Origin: Sediminicola sp. YIK13
GTDB lineage: Bacteria; Bacteroidota; Bacteroidia; Flavobacteriales; Flavobacteriaceae
Reading direction: 5' to 3'
Length of the DNA stretch: 64,000 bases
Assembly (NCBI RefSeq): GCF_001430825.1
Contig: NZ_CP010535.1
Coordinates: 662,501-726,500, forward strand
Below, piece by piece: positions 9,003 through 16,876 of the stretch. Numbering within the stretch: position 1 is the stretch's first letter; each line of letters begins with the position of its first letter. The position numbers were made by a program, and so were the translations under genes. The notes under the pieces are model-generated. The model saw only the letters and a program-made list of their open reading frames with translations, made no database searches and was not told where the DNA came from.

Positions 9003-9779
9003 ATGAAAATAGGACTGGTATTATCTGGTGGCGGTGTACGGGGGATTGCACATATAGGGGCTATCAAGGCTTTAGAAGAGATGGGAATACAACCTACCCA
9101 CATAGCTGGCACAAGTGCCGGAGCGGTTGTAGGAGCACTTTATGCCGAAGGCCATTCCTGCGAAGAAATACTGGAATTTTTCAAAACTGTGGATCTTTTT
9201 TCGTTTAGTACCTATGCTTTTGGAAAACCTGGTTTTGTGGATTCCGATAAGTTGTTCGAGGTCTTTAAAAAATACATTCCGCATGATACTTTTGAAGGTC
9301 TTAAAAAAAGCCTGTTTATCACTGGTACGGATATTTTGGAAGGAACAGCCAAAGTATTCCATAAGGGTCCGCTGATCAAGTCCATTTTGGCCTCGGCAGC
9401 TTATCCTGGTGTTTTTACACCGGTAAATATCAGCGGCAGCTATTATGTAGATGGGGGTATTTTGAACAATTTCCCAATAGAAGCCATTCAACAACACTGC
9501 GATTTGATCATCGGGGTATATGTAAATCCTTTTGAAAAATTGGAGATAGCGGATCTTAAACATTCTTACAATGTAATAAATAGGGCCCTTCATATTAAAA
9601 TGAAGGAAGGACTGTTATCGAAATTAGATGCTTGTGATTTACTTATCAGTCCCAATACTCTTATAAATTATGGAACATTTGACTTTAAAAACGCTGATGT
9701 CATTTATGAGATGGGTTATAAAGCCGCTAAGGAGGCCTTACAATCAGAGAAAGGAATTCTACTTTTAAATAAGGATTAA
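9003..9779 (+). CDS. patatin-like phospholipase family protein
   Basis: This 258-residue serine lipid hydrolase has the oxyanion-hole motif GGGVRG at residues 9-14, the nucleophile elbow GTSAG with Ser38, and the catalytic dyad Asp150 in DGG. That is the full patatin set, so the enzyme should be active. It resembles the bacterial RssA/YchK type: short, soluble, without a signal peptide. I place the start at the ATG at 9003 (MKIGLVLSGGG), because the TTG two codons earlier adds nothing conserved. It likely shares the promoter of the MgtC/DUF4010 gene and may take part in membrane lipid turnover. Confidence 0.9.
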   Translation: MKIGLVLSGGGVRGIAHIGAIKALEEMGIQPTHIAGTSAGAVVGALYAEGHSCEEILEFFKTVDLFSFSTYAFGKPGFVDSDKLFEVFKKYIPHDTFEGLKKSLFITGTDILEGTAKVFHKGPLIKSILASAAYPGVFTPVNISGSYYVDGGILNNFPIEAIQQHCDLIIGVYVNPFEKLEIADLKHSYNVINRALHIKMKEGLLSKLDACDLLISPNTLINYGTFDFKNADVIYEMGYKAAKEALQSEKGILLLNKD

Positions 9780-9816
9780 GACTTTCCTTTAATAATAGTT
9801 TTATTAGAGCGGTCGG

Positions 9817-10470
9817 CTACAGTTTTATCCCAAATGATAGGTCACCTGCATCACCCAACCCAGGGACTATATAACCATAGTCATTTAGTTCATCATCAAT
9901 GGCAGCTATCCATAAATGCGTATTTCCAGGAAATGTCTTTTTGGCAAAATCAACCCCTTTTTTGGAGCCAATTACGGATACAATGTGTATTTGTTTTGGC
10001 TTGCCATGACCTTGCATGGCCTTGTATGTATTTTCCAAAGTTTTGCCTGTGGCAAGCATCGGATCTATAATGACCAAGGTCTTGTCTGTAAGTGTGGGCG
10101 AAGCCAAATATTTTACAACTACCTCAAATACTTCACCCCCGTTCAAATGTTTTCTAAAGGCGGAGATGAATGCATTTTCAGCGGTATCAAAATAATTTTG
10201 CACACCTTGGTGCAAAGGTAGGCCGGCCCTTAAAACAGCACAAAGAACTAGATCATTCTCGGGTAAGGCCATCACTTTGGAACCTAAAGGGGTATTGATG
10301 GTTTTGTCGGAATAAACTAAGGTCTTGCTCATTTCGTATCCCAATATTTCCCCAATCCGTTCTATGTTCTTTCTAAACCTCATGGAATCCTTTTGTATTT
10401 CCTTATCCCTCAACTCTGCTATGAATTGATTTAAAATGGTATTGTTTTCCCCGAAGTTATGAATGGTCAT
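9817..10470 (-). CDS. upp: uracil phosphoribosyltransferase
   Basis: This 217-residue cytoplasmic enzyme joins uracil to PRPP to give UMP. The PRPP-binding loop is seen as VIIDPMLATGKTL at about residues 133-145, and the C-terminal uracil-binding stretch YIVPGLGDAGD is intact. It lies downstream of the Crp/Fnr gene (73-base gap) at the end of a nucleoside salvage cluster with deoC and deoD. Its product and substrate fit recycling of nucleic acid building blocks. Confidence 0.95.
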   Translation of the reverse strand: MTIHNFGENNTILNQFIAELRDKEIQKDSMRFRKNIERIGEILGYEMSKTLVYSDKTINTPLGSKVMALPENDLVLCAVLRAGLPLHQGVQNYFDTAENAFISAFRKHLNGGEVFEVVVKYLASPTLTDKTLVIIDPMLATGKTLENTYKAMQGHGKPKQIHIVSVIGSKKGVDFAKKTFPGNTHLWIAAIDDELNDYGYIVPGLGDAGDLSFGIKL

Positions 10471-10543
10471 GGCGTGAAATATTTAATTTAAAAGAATAAT
10501 TTTTTAATCAAGATTAAGAAAGGTAATAGCATGGTATGCTTAA

Positions 10544-11176
10544 CTACCCTTCTTTCAATTTTATATAGTTCCTAAAAAGTGCTACCTGCCCCATATTTTC
10601 CAGTTTTTTTAATAAACGGGAAATAACAACCCTGGAGGTATGGAGTTCATAGGCAATTTCCTGATGGGTGCTATTTATGGTGTTATCGTTGGTGACACGC
10701 GCCTTATCCTTTAGGTATTTTAAGAGCCTCTCGTCCATTTTTAGAAAAGCTATACTGTCAACAGTCTGGAACAAATCATTCAGCCTTTCATGATAGCTCT
10801 GTAAGATAAATTTACGCCAACTATGGTACTTGGCCATCCATTCTTCCATTTTATGAACAGGGACCATGATCAACTTGGTATCTGTTTCTGAAATAGCCCT
10901 GATTTCACTTTTGGTCTGCCCCATGCAACAGGTCAAGGTCATGGCACAAGTATCTCCTTGTTCCAAAAAATAGAGTAGAAGTTCATCTCCGTTGTCGTCC
11001 TCACGAAGTATTTTTACCACCCCGGAAACAAGGAGGGGCATGGATTTAATGTAGTTGCCTATTTCCATTAGTTTAAATCCTTCTGGAATTTCCTTGTAGG
11101 TCCCCACTTGGTTGATTTCTTCCAGTAAGGCTTCCTCAAAAATATGTTGATAGTTTTCTTTAAGTTCCTTGATCAT
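10544..11176 (-). CDS. Crp/Fnr family transcriptional regulator
   Basis: This 210-residue DNA-binding protein has a cyclic-nucleotide-binding-like beta-roll at about residues 20-125, a dimer helix, and a C-terminal winged helix at about 150-205. Cys77, Cys83 and Cys84 (TCAMTLTCC) lie in the sensor domain, and together they could sense redox state, which is inference. The helix-turn-helix reads THQEIAYELHTSRVVISRLL. The Ser-Arg pair of Fnr is kept, but the usual Glu two residues before Ile-Ser-Arg is Val. It is the fourth gene of the TerB-deoC-deoD operon. It is the obvious local candidate for binding the 13 TGAY-N4-RTCA boxes, and if so would regulate its own operon. Confidence 0.9.
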   Translation of the reverse strand: MIKELKENYQHIFEEALLEEINQVGTYKEIPEGFKLMEIGNYIKSMPLLVSGVVKILREDDNGDELLLYFLEQGDTCAMTLTCCMGQTKSEIRAISETDTKLIMVPVHKMEEWMAKYHSWRKFILQSYHERLNDLFQTVDSIAFLKMDERLLKYLKDKARVTNDNTINSTHQEIAYELHTSRVVISRLLKKLENMGQVALFRNYIKLKEG

Positions 11177-11222
11177 TTAAAATTCTAAATTAATTTCTTT
11201 AAAGGTGCAAAGATTTGGTTGA

Positions 11223-11921
11223 TTATAAAACCCCTAAGGCAATTTCTACCATTTGTCTGAAAGAACTTTCCCTTTCCAAAGAAGTTGTTCTTTCTCCTGT
11301 AACCAAGGAATCGGAAATGGTCAGGATCGCTAAGGCTTTTACATTGTATCTGGCGGCAACGGTATAAAGGCCTGAAGCTTCCATTTCGACGCAGAGTACT
11401 CCAAATTCGGCCCATTGTTTATAGGCATTGGGGTCATCTTCATAGAATTCATCGGACGAGAGTACATTTCCAGCCTTAATTGGTATATTGTTTTCTTTGG
11501 CGAAAGTTGCTGCTTTCATAAAAAGCTCAAAATTTGCTGTTGGGGAATAATCGGCATTGATGAACCTGGAATTATTTATTCCTGAGGTTGTGGATGCTGC
11601 CATGGCCAGTACAATATCCCTTATTTTTACATCTTTCTGATAGGAACCTGCAGAGCCTACACGGATCATATTCTTTACGCCATAATCATTGATCAGTTCG
11701 TGGTAATAGATCATAGCTGAAGGAATTCCCATACCACTGCCCTGCACCGATACCCGTTTGCCCTGATAAATTCCTGTATACCCATACATACCCCTAACTT
11801 CATTGTAACAGAATGGATTTTCCAAAAAAGTTTCTGCAATCCATTTTGCCCGTAAGGGATCGCCTGGGAGAAGTACTGTTTCTGCAATTTCTCCTTTTTT
11901 GGCATCAATGTGTGTGCTCAT
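11223..11921 (-). CDS. deoD: purine-nucleoside phosphorylase, DeoD type
   Basis: This 232-residue enzyme phosphorolyses purine (deoxy)nucleosides to the base and (deoxy)ribose 1-phosphate. The phosphate-binding motif GDPLRAKWIAE lies near residues 20-30. GSAGS follows and, near the C-terminus, EMEASGLY and TISDSL are characteristic of the hexameric DeoD type. deoC ends 10 bases upstream, so with a phosphopentomutase elsewhere the pair feeds deoxyribose into glycolysis. That fits carbon and energy scavenging from nucleic acids. Confidence 0.94.
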   Translation of the reverse strand: MSTHIDAKKGEIAETVLLPGDPLRAKWIAETFLENPFCYNEVRGMYGYTGIYQGKRVSVQGSGMGIPSAMIYYHELINDYGVKNMIRVGSAGSYQKDVKIRDIVLAMAASTTSGINNSRFINADYSPTANFELFMKAATFAKENNIPIKAGNVLSSDEFYEDDPNAYKQWAEFGVLCVEMEASGLYTVAARYNVKALAILTISDSLVTGERTTSLERESSFRQMVEIALGVL

Positions 11922-11931
11922 ATAACTTGTA

Positions 11932-12576
11932 TTAAAGGCTTCTAGTGATATTTATACCCGAAGAGGTGCCAATTTTGGAGGCACCTAGATCAATATATTT
12001 TAAAGCCATTTCTGTATTCTTTATTCCTCCGGAGGCCTTTATTTTTATACGATCACCAACTTTCTTTTTCAATAGGGCAACATCGCCGTAGGTAGCCCCA
12101 TCTGTTCCAAATCCGGTTGAGGTCTTAACATAATCTGCTTTGCCCTGAATGATCAATTCACAAGCTTTTATTTTTTCTTCCTCGGTCAGGTAACAGGTTT
12201 CAATGATCACCTTTAATAAGGCGGAACCAATAGCTTGTTTAATTTCTGTGATCTCCTCCAATACCAACTCATATTTCTTTGATTTCAGCCATCCAATATT
12301 CAAGACCATATCAATTTCGTCAGCTCCATTGCTAATACAATCCTGGGCTTCACATATTTTGGCCGCTGTACTCATGGCACCTAAAGGGAAACCTATAACG
12401 GCTACAATGCTTATTGGTGATCCCTGTAGTTCTTTTTTCACCAAGGGCACATGGCAGCCATTGACGCAAACTCCAAAAAAATGAAATTCTTTGGCCTCTG
12501 CGCATAGATTAATGATATCCAGGTTCGTAGCTGTTGGTTTTAATAAGGTGTGGTCTATATAATTCTCGAGGCCCAT
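11932..12576 (-). CDS. deoC: deoxyribose-phosphate aldolase
   Basis: This 214-residue TIM-barrel class I aldolase splits 2-deoxyribose 5-phosphate into glyceraldehyde 3-phosphate and acetaldehyde. The N-terminal motif IDHTLLKP (7-14) and the Schiff-base lysine Lys151 in VKTSTGFG are present. A second conserved lysine is in the KASGGI motif near residues 178-183. Length is normal for the family. It lies 3 bases downstream of the TerB-like gene and 10 bases upstream of deoD in one operon under the box at 13045-13056. Confidence 0.95.
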   Translation of the reverse strand: MGLENYIDHTLLKPTATNLDIINLCAEAKEFHFFGVCVNGCHVPLVKKELQGSPISIVAVIGFPLGAMSTAAKICEAQDCISNGADEIDMVLNIGWLKSKKYELVLEEITEIKQAIGSALLKVIIETCYLTEEEKIKACELIIQGKADYVKTSTGFGTDGATYGDVALLKKKVGDRIKIKASGGIKNTEMALKYIDLGASKIGTSSGINITRSL

Positions 12577-12579
12577 GAA

Positions 12580-12990
12580 TTATTGGATACTTTTTAAGAA
12601 CAATTTAAGCTTGGCCAGGATAATTAATTCCGATTTGTTTTTTCCAGCAAAAGAAGCTGCGATGGCTTCTGCCGTTTGCCAAATAAGGGTGATCATTTTT
12701 GGAGGGATACGATCTTTATGCTCTTCAAAAAATTCTTTGAACTCATCAAAATAAAATTGACCGTCTCTTTCTTCATCCTGTAACCAATCAAATACTATTT
12801 CAATTTGATAGGCTGCATCTTCCCCAAATTCATCTTCCACCTCGTCTACATCAAGCCATTTATCATTTATAGCCTCTTTTAGTCTTTGTACTTCTATGGG
12901 TCTAATGGCTTTATCAGCCATGGCAACTGCATAAAAAAGCTTTCCTAAATTTTGATACAGCTCGTTCCCTATTTTTTGCGAATTCAACAT
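12580..12990 (-). CDS. TerB-like acidic helical protein
   Basis: This is a 136-residue all-helical acidic protein without signal or membrane segment. The opening GNELYQNLGKLFYAVAMAD and the spaced DV-EV-DEFGED acidic patches resemble the tellurite-resistance TerB fold, whose acidic pockets can bind metal. I am moderately sure of the fold and unsure of function. I choose the ATG at 12988-12990 over one 12 bases upstream, because transcription is predicted to begin near 13009 and this leaves a 19-base leader. It heads the deoC-deoD-crp operon. Confidence 0.7.
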   Translation of the reverse strand: MLNSQKIGNELYQNLGKLFYAVAMADKAIRPIEVQRLKEAINDKWLDVDEVEDEFGEDAAYQIEIVFDWLQDEERDGQFYFDEFKEFFEEHKDRIPPKMITLIWQTAEAIAASFAGKNKSELIILAKLKLFLKSIQ

Positions 12991-13013
12991 AATGGATAAC
13001 ATTAAGATATCTA

Positions 13014-13056
13014 TAAAATTAAGGTTCCTGACTCCCTTTTTTTATGACAAATATCA
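13014..13056 (-). promoter_or_regulatory. TGAY-N4-RTCA box with -7 element, upstream of TerB-deo operon
   Basis: The palindrome TGACAAATATCA (13045-13056) is followed on the minus strand, 29.5 bases from its centre, by TAATTTTA (13021-13014). Read on the minus strand, the same 12-mer, TGATATTTGTCA, occurs upstream of the stress-protein array at 23896. Confidence 0.65.
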
Positions 13057-13178
13057 TCTGTACTTCTTGTAATTCGTTCACATTGTTGGTCTGTACAAAT
13101 TATTCAATTGAAGTATTTACCATTAGAATTCATAGTGATTATTGAGATTTTTTAAGGTAAGTACTGTGGTGGGAGGTA

Positions 13179-13221
13179 TGACCGTGGTCATTTTTAACAA
13201 AATTGAACCATGCTATATTTA
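13179..13221 (+). promoter_or_regulatory. TGAY-N4-RTCA box with -7 element, upstream of mlaEFD
   Basis: The perfect palindrome TGACCGTGGTCA (13179-13190) is followed, 29.5 bases from its centre, by TATATTTA (13214-13221). Transcription would begin near 13226. That excludes an upstream TTG start at 13203 for mlaE and supports the ATG at 13251. Confidence 0.65.
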
Positions 13222-13250
13222 TAAATATCATAAAACAATGTTGCGGCAAT

Positions 13251-14033
13251 ATGAAATTGACCACTCAAATACAAGGCGGTATTTTAAAGTTCTTTGACCA
13301 AATAGGGGACCTTTCTTTTTTTTTGGGTCGATTTTTCAAGGAGTTTTTAAAACCCCCTTATGAATTCTCAGAATTGCTCCACCAATGTTATAATGTGGGG
13401 AATAGGTCTTTGCCTTTGGTAAGTATTACCGGATTCATCATTGGGTTGGTACTAACTTTACAGACCAGGCCTACCCTTGAGGAGTTCGGTGCCGTTTCTT
13501 GGATGCCCAACATGGTTGGTATTTCTATAGTAAGGGAAATTGGACCAGTGATCGTGGCTCTGATTTGTGCAGGTCGTGTAGCATCTGGTATGGGGGCGGA
13601 ACTCGGTTCTATGAGGGTTACGGAACAGATAGATGCCATGGAGGTTTCCGGTACCAATCCATTTAAATTTTTGGTGGTGACCCGTATATTGGCCACCATG
13701 CTGATGCTCCCCCTTTTGGTGATCCTGGGAGATGCATTTGCCCTGTACGGATCCTTTCTGGTTGAAAATATTAAGGGGGAGGTTTCCTTTGCCCTATACT
13801 TTAACAAGGTATTTGAATCCTTGGGGTTCAGTGATCTTATACCTGCGGTGACCAAATCCTTTTTCTTTGGTTTGGCCATAGGTCTGGTAGGTTGTTACAA
13901 GGGGTATAATTGCAAGAAAGGAACGGTTGGCGTTGGGGTCGCGGCAAACACAGCAGTGGTCATGGCCTCTATGTTGATATTTATCATCGACTTCGTTGCC
14001 GTTTTTATTTCGGATATATTTTATGAACTCTAA
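13251..14033 (+). CDS. mlaE: MlaE-type ABC lipid transporter permease
   Basis: This 260-residue inner-membrane protein has five or six hydrophobic segments and the MlaE/TrnA family core, including EIGPVIVALICAGRVASGMG and the E-Q-IDAMEV stretch. It is the permease of a transporter that moves phospholipids between the inner membrane and outer membrane. The ATG at 13251 is chosen because the longer TTG form would start upstream of the predicted transcript. The stop TAA overlaps the ATG of the ATPase gene (TAATG), so the two are coupled. The palindrome box puts this envelope function into the local stress regulon. Confidence 0.92.
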   Translation: MKLTTQIQGGILKFFDQIGDLSFFLGRFFKEFLKPPYEFSELLHQCYNVGNRSLPLVSITGFIIGLVLTLQTRPTLEEFGAVSWMPNMVGISIVREIGPVIVALICAGRVASGMGAELGSMRVTEQIDAMEVSGTNPFKFLVVTRILATMLMLPLLVILGDAFALYGSFLVENIKGEVSFALYFNKVFESLGFSDLIPAVTKSFFFGLAIGLVGCYKGYNCKKGTVGVGVAANTAVVMASMLIFIIDFVAVFISDIFYEL

Positions 14034-14809
14034 TGCCTATGGAGGATACTACTAATAGTTCAGATTTAAAGGATTCTAAAGAGAAGGTAATTGACATAAG
14101 GGACCTGAGGAAAAGTTTTGGGGACAATCATGTACTCAACGGATTTAACATGCACCTTTTTAAGGGGGAGAACCTGGTTATTATGGGAAAATCCGGTTCC
14201 GGCAAATCGGTTTTGATCAAATGTTTGGTGGGCCTGGAGACGGCAGATAGTGGTTCCATTAATATTATGGGGCACGAAGTAACAGAACTGAATAGGTTGT
14301 TGTTGGACAAGCTAAGGGCAGAAATAGGATTTTTGTTTCAGGGTAGCGCCCTATACGATTCGATGACCGTTAGAGAGAATCTGGAATTCCCCCTGAGGCG
14401 GCATAAAAAGAGGTTCGAAAAATCAATGGACACAAATGCCATTGTTATGGAAGCACTTGAGAATGTGGGATTGGCACATACATTGGAAATGATGCCCAGC
14501 GAACTTTCCGGTGGGATGAAAAGAAGGATAGCCCTTGCAAGAACTTTGATCATTCGTCCAAAGATTATTTTGTATGATGAACCCACAAGTGGTTTGGACC
14601 CCATTACCTCAAAAGAAATAATTGAATTGATGCTCAGGATCCAAAAGAAATATGAAACATCCTCCCTCATCATCACCCATGATGTGGATTGTGCTAGGGT
14701 GATTGCAGATCGGATGATCCTGTTAGTAGATGGTATAAATTATGCGGAAGGTAAATATAACGAACTATTGAAGGCCAATGACCCAAAGATAAAGGCCTTC
14801 TTTAAATAA
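14033..14809 (+). CDS. mlaF: MlaF-type ABC ATPase
   Basis: This 258-residue cytoplasmic ATPase powers the MlaE permease. The Walker A motif GKSGSGKSVL, signature ELSGGMKRR and Walker B IILYDEPTSGLD are all present, and the H-loop His lies in IITHDVD. It overlaps mlaE by one base and is 7 bases ahead of the MCE protein gene. A short Ser/Asp-rich N-terminal tail precedes the ABC domain, and an ATG at 14039 is an alternative start. Confidence 0.94.
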   Translation: MPMEDTTNSSDLKDSKEKVIDIRDLRKSFGDNHVLNGFNMHLFKGENLVIMGKSGSGKSVLIKCLVGLETADSGSINIMGHEVTELNRLLLDKLRAEIGFLFQGSALYDSMTVRENLEFPLRRHKKRFEKSMDTNAIVMEALENVGLAHTLEMMPSELSGGMKRRIALARTLIIRPKIILYDEPTSGLDPITSKEIIELMLRIQKKYETSSLIITHDVDCARVIADRMILLVDGINYAEGKYNELLKANDPKIKAFFK

Positions 14810-14816
14810 CTAAATT

Positions 14817-15815
14817 ATGGTAAAATCAGCAGCACGAAATAATATACGCTTGGGTTTGTTTGTAATTATTGGGACCATTCTATTGGTAGTAGCGTCTTAT
14901 TTAATTGGGAACAATAAAAGTATGTTTAGTAAGACCTTTTCCATTAGCGCAAAATTTAATAATGTAAACGGCTTGATCTTGGGAAATAATGTGAGGTTTT
15001 CAGGGATAGTCGTGGGTACGGTAAAGGATATTGAAATGGAAAGTGATACCCTAATTAGGGTCCGTATGGCCATTGAGGAAAAGATGCAGCAATATATAAA
15101 GAAGGATGCCATTGCCACCATAGGCTCAGATGGACTCGTAGGAAGCATGATCATCAATATTATTCCGGGCAAGAATAATGCGCCCTTGGTGCAGGATAAC
15201 GATGAAATATCCTCTTACAGTAGGATAGCTACCGAGGATATGTTGAGCACCCTGAATGTGACCAATGAAAATGCCGCTATGTTGACAGCAGATTTATTGA
15301 AAGTGTCACAATCCCTGACCAAGGGTAAAGGTACCATGGGACGCTTACTCAACGATACAATAATGGCTTCCAATCTGGAAAAGATTGTAATTAATCTAAA
15401 GTTGACCAGCGAGCAGGCCAATGTAGCCTTTGCCAAGCTAAACAAAATGGTGAATACAATAGACTTGAAGGAAAGCACTGCAGGAATATTGCTTAGTGAT
15501 ACCATATCCGGAAAACAGATGAGGCAGGTTATCGCCAATTTGCAATCCACTAGTTTAAAGATGGAGGAGATAACCAAGGAGGTTCAGGTCTTGGTCAAAA
15601 GTGTAAAAGAAGGGGAGGGGGCCTTGGACTATCTGACCAAAGATACTTTATTGGTCCAAAAACTGGATGCTACACTGAACAACATAGAATCGGGAACAGA
15701 AAAGTTTGATAAAAACATGGAAGCCCTTAAGCACAACTTTTTATTTAGAGGCTATTTTAAAAAATTGGAAAAGAAACAGCTCAAGGAAGAAAAAAGAAGG
15801 AGTGCTAAAAATTAA
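14817..15815 (+). CDS. mlaD: MlaD/MCE family substrate-binding protein
   Basis: This 332-residue protein is anchored by one N-terminal membrane helix (LGLFVIIGTILLVVASYLI, residues 11-29). A single MCE domain at about 38-115 follows (NNVNGLILGNNVRFSGIVVG), then a long helical C-terminal half of Leu, Asn and Lys repeats ending in a basic tail. It is the lipid-channel subunit sitting on MlaEF and facing the periplasm. The tail is longer than in E. coli MlaD (183 residues), as is usual in Bacteroidota. No MlaB or MlaC gene is present here. Confidence 0.9.
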   Translation: MVKSAARNNIRLGLFVIIGTILLVVASYLIGNNKSMFSKTFSISAKFNNVNGLILGNNVRFSGIVVGTVKDIEMESDTLIRVRMAIEEKMQQYIKKDAIATIGSDGLVGSMIINIIPGKNNAPLVQDNDEISSYSRIATEDMLSTLNVTNENAAMLTADLLKVSQSLTKGKGTMGRLLNDTIMASNLEKIVINLKLTSEQANVAFAKLNKMVNTIDLKESTAGILLSDTISGKQMRQVIANLQSTSLKMEEITKEVQVLVKSVKEGEGALDYLTKDTLLVQKLDATLNNIESGTEKFDKNMEALKHNFLFRGYFKKLEKKQLKEEKRRSAKN

Positions 15816-15821
15816 ATAAGC

Positions 15822-16190
15822 TTAAATTTTAATAATATCAGTAGGGGTTTCCACCAAGATGGTCAATTTTCCACGGATGGCAATTGGTTGTTTCATGATA
15901 TCCGGATTATGCCGAATCATTTTTATCCAATCGTCTTCAGAAAAATCATGATGTTCTTTAAAACGTGCCTTGTAAATGGGGTGGTCCTGGTTGACCAAAT
16001 CTTTAATTTCTAATTTTAAGCGGTCCGCAATCTCTGCGATCTGCGTTCCAGTTAGGGGTGTTTTTAAAATATCTATTTCATGTATTGGCAGCCCTTCAGC
16101 CTTAGCATATGCCAAAGTCTGTTTTGCCCTTGTAGATTTGGAACTGTAGTACAGGGTAATCTGTCGTTCTGAAGTGGCTATTTCTCCCAT
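15822..16190 (-). CDS. ArsC/Spx-like thioredoxin-fold protein lacking the catalytic cysteine
   Basis: This 122-residue protein follows the ArsC/YffB/Spx layout: a first beta strand ITLYYSSKSTRAKQTLAYA, a helix, the IDILKTPLT loop, and the closing PIAIRGKLTILVETP strand. The position normally held by the active-site Cys (a Cys-x5-Arg or Cys-x2-Cys motif) is Tyr-Ser-Ser, and the protein has no cysteine at all. It cannot be an arsenate reductase. A regulatory or binding role, as for Spx on RNA polymerase, is possible but unproven. A paralogue lies at 35283-35663. It is last in the four-gene operon under the box at 17557. Confidence 0.8.
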   Translation of the reverse strand: MGEIATSERQITLYYSSKSTRAKQTLAYAKAEGLPIHEIDILKTPLTGTQIAEIADRLKLEIKDLVNQDHPIYKARFKEHHDFSEDDWIKMIRHNPDIMKQPIAIRGKLTILVETPTDIIKI

Positions 16191-16200
16191 AATTTTAGAC

Positions 16201-16431
16201 TTAGGTGATTTTAATTTGTGTTCTATGTGTCGCCAAATGATGCTTAAGCAGTTGTTTTAAACTATCAAAATAGGCAAGGAGGGAGGCTTGATCTATTGTT
16301 GGGTTGCTTACCTTAGGTATGGTTAATGGATTTTCATCTAAAAATCGGTACAATTCTGGGTAATTTGTTTCAATATTTGAAGTTAACTGGGTTATTTTAG
16401 TTAAAAGGGATATAGAATTGGTCATGATCAT
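16201..16431 (-). CDS. small hypothetical protein
   Basis: I do not recognise this 76-residue protein. It is helical, has no signal or membrane segment, and ends in a His-rich stretch (KHHLATHRTQ). It lies 5 bases behind the 141-residue gene and 10 bases ahead of the ArsC-like gene, so it is almost certainly translated from the same operon message. An ATG at 16425 (third codon) is an alternative start. Its C-terminal His residues could bind metal, which is a guess. Confidence 0.65.
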   Translation of the reverse strand: MIMTNSISLLTKITQLTSNIETNYPELYRFLDENPLTIPKVSNPTIDQASLLAYFDSLKQLLKHHLATHRTQIKIT

Positions 16432-16436
16432 AAGTT

Positions 16437-16862
16437 TTAAGGTTGTTGAGGTTCCATAATGGAATAAAATGCTTCGCTATCCATGATATACTCGGTAATT
16501 GTAAAGACTTCCTTTCTGTTCATTCTGAACTTTTTGACAAAATCTGTAATTTCTTGCTCTAAATGTTGGTGTTCCAGTGCCAACACCCTCTTATCTTGAC
16601 GCTTAGGAGATTCTATTATATACCCTATTTGAATGATATGCTTACCTACTTTCTCCAAAAGATCGTTGCAAGATTTCCCTAAGCTTAATAAATCGGCTTT
16701 AATTTCCTTTACCATGATCAAGTTCTCTGCTTTGGTGATCCATATAAAGTATTTGTCTACAAGATGATGAAGAAAACGTAGGTCATCCTTATAAAAAAGC
16801 AGATCGGATTTCCAGTGTTCCGCTAAAACGTAAAGTTCTTCCCAATTGGTTTTGGTATTCAT
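16437..16862 (-). CDS. hypothetical helical protein, paralogue of the gene at 31762
   Basis: This 141-residue all-helical protein has no signal peptide or membrane segment and its family is not recognised. It shares a pattern with the protein at 31762-32205: Trp-x-Ser-[Asp/Glu]-Leu-x-Phe-x-Lys-Asp, then Phe-Leu-x2-Leu, then a helix ending Leu-Leu-x-Lys-Val. The N-terminal half holds HHLVDKY and the C-terminal half LEHQHLEQE, so a four-helix bundle with metal-binding His is conceivable. It is the second gene of the operon, 14 bases behind the WG-repeat gene. Confidence 0.75.
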   Translation of the reverse strand: MNTKTNWEELYVLAEHWKSDLLFYKDDLRFLHHLVDKYFIWITKAENLIMVKEIKADLLSLGKSCNDLLEKVGKHIIQIGYIIESPKRQDKRVLALEHQHLEQEITDFVKKFRMNRKEVFTITEYIMDSEAFYSIMEPQQP

Positions 16863-16876
16863 GATCTTAAAGGGAT

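Noticed and set aside
13203-13250. TTG start for mlaE
   Set aside because: It lies upstream of the predicted transcription start near 13226, and the added residues look random.
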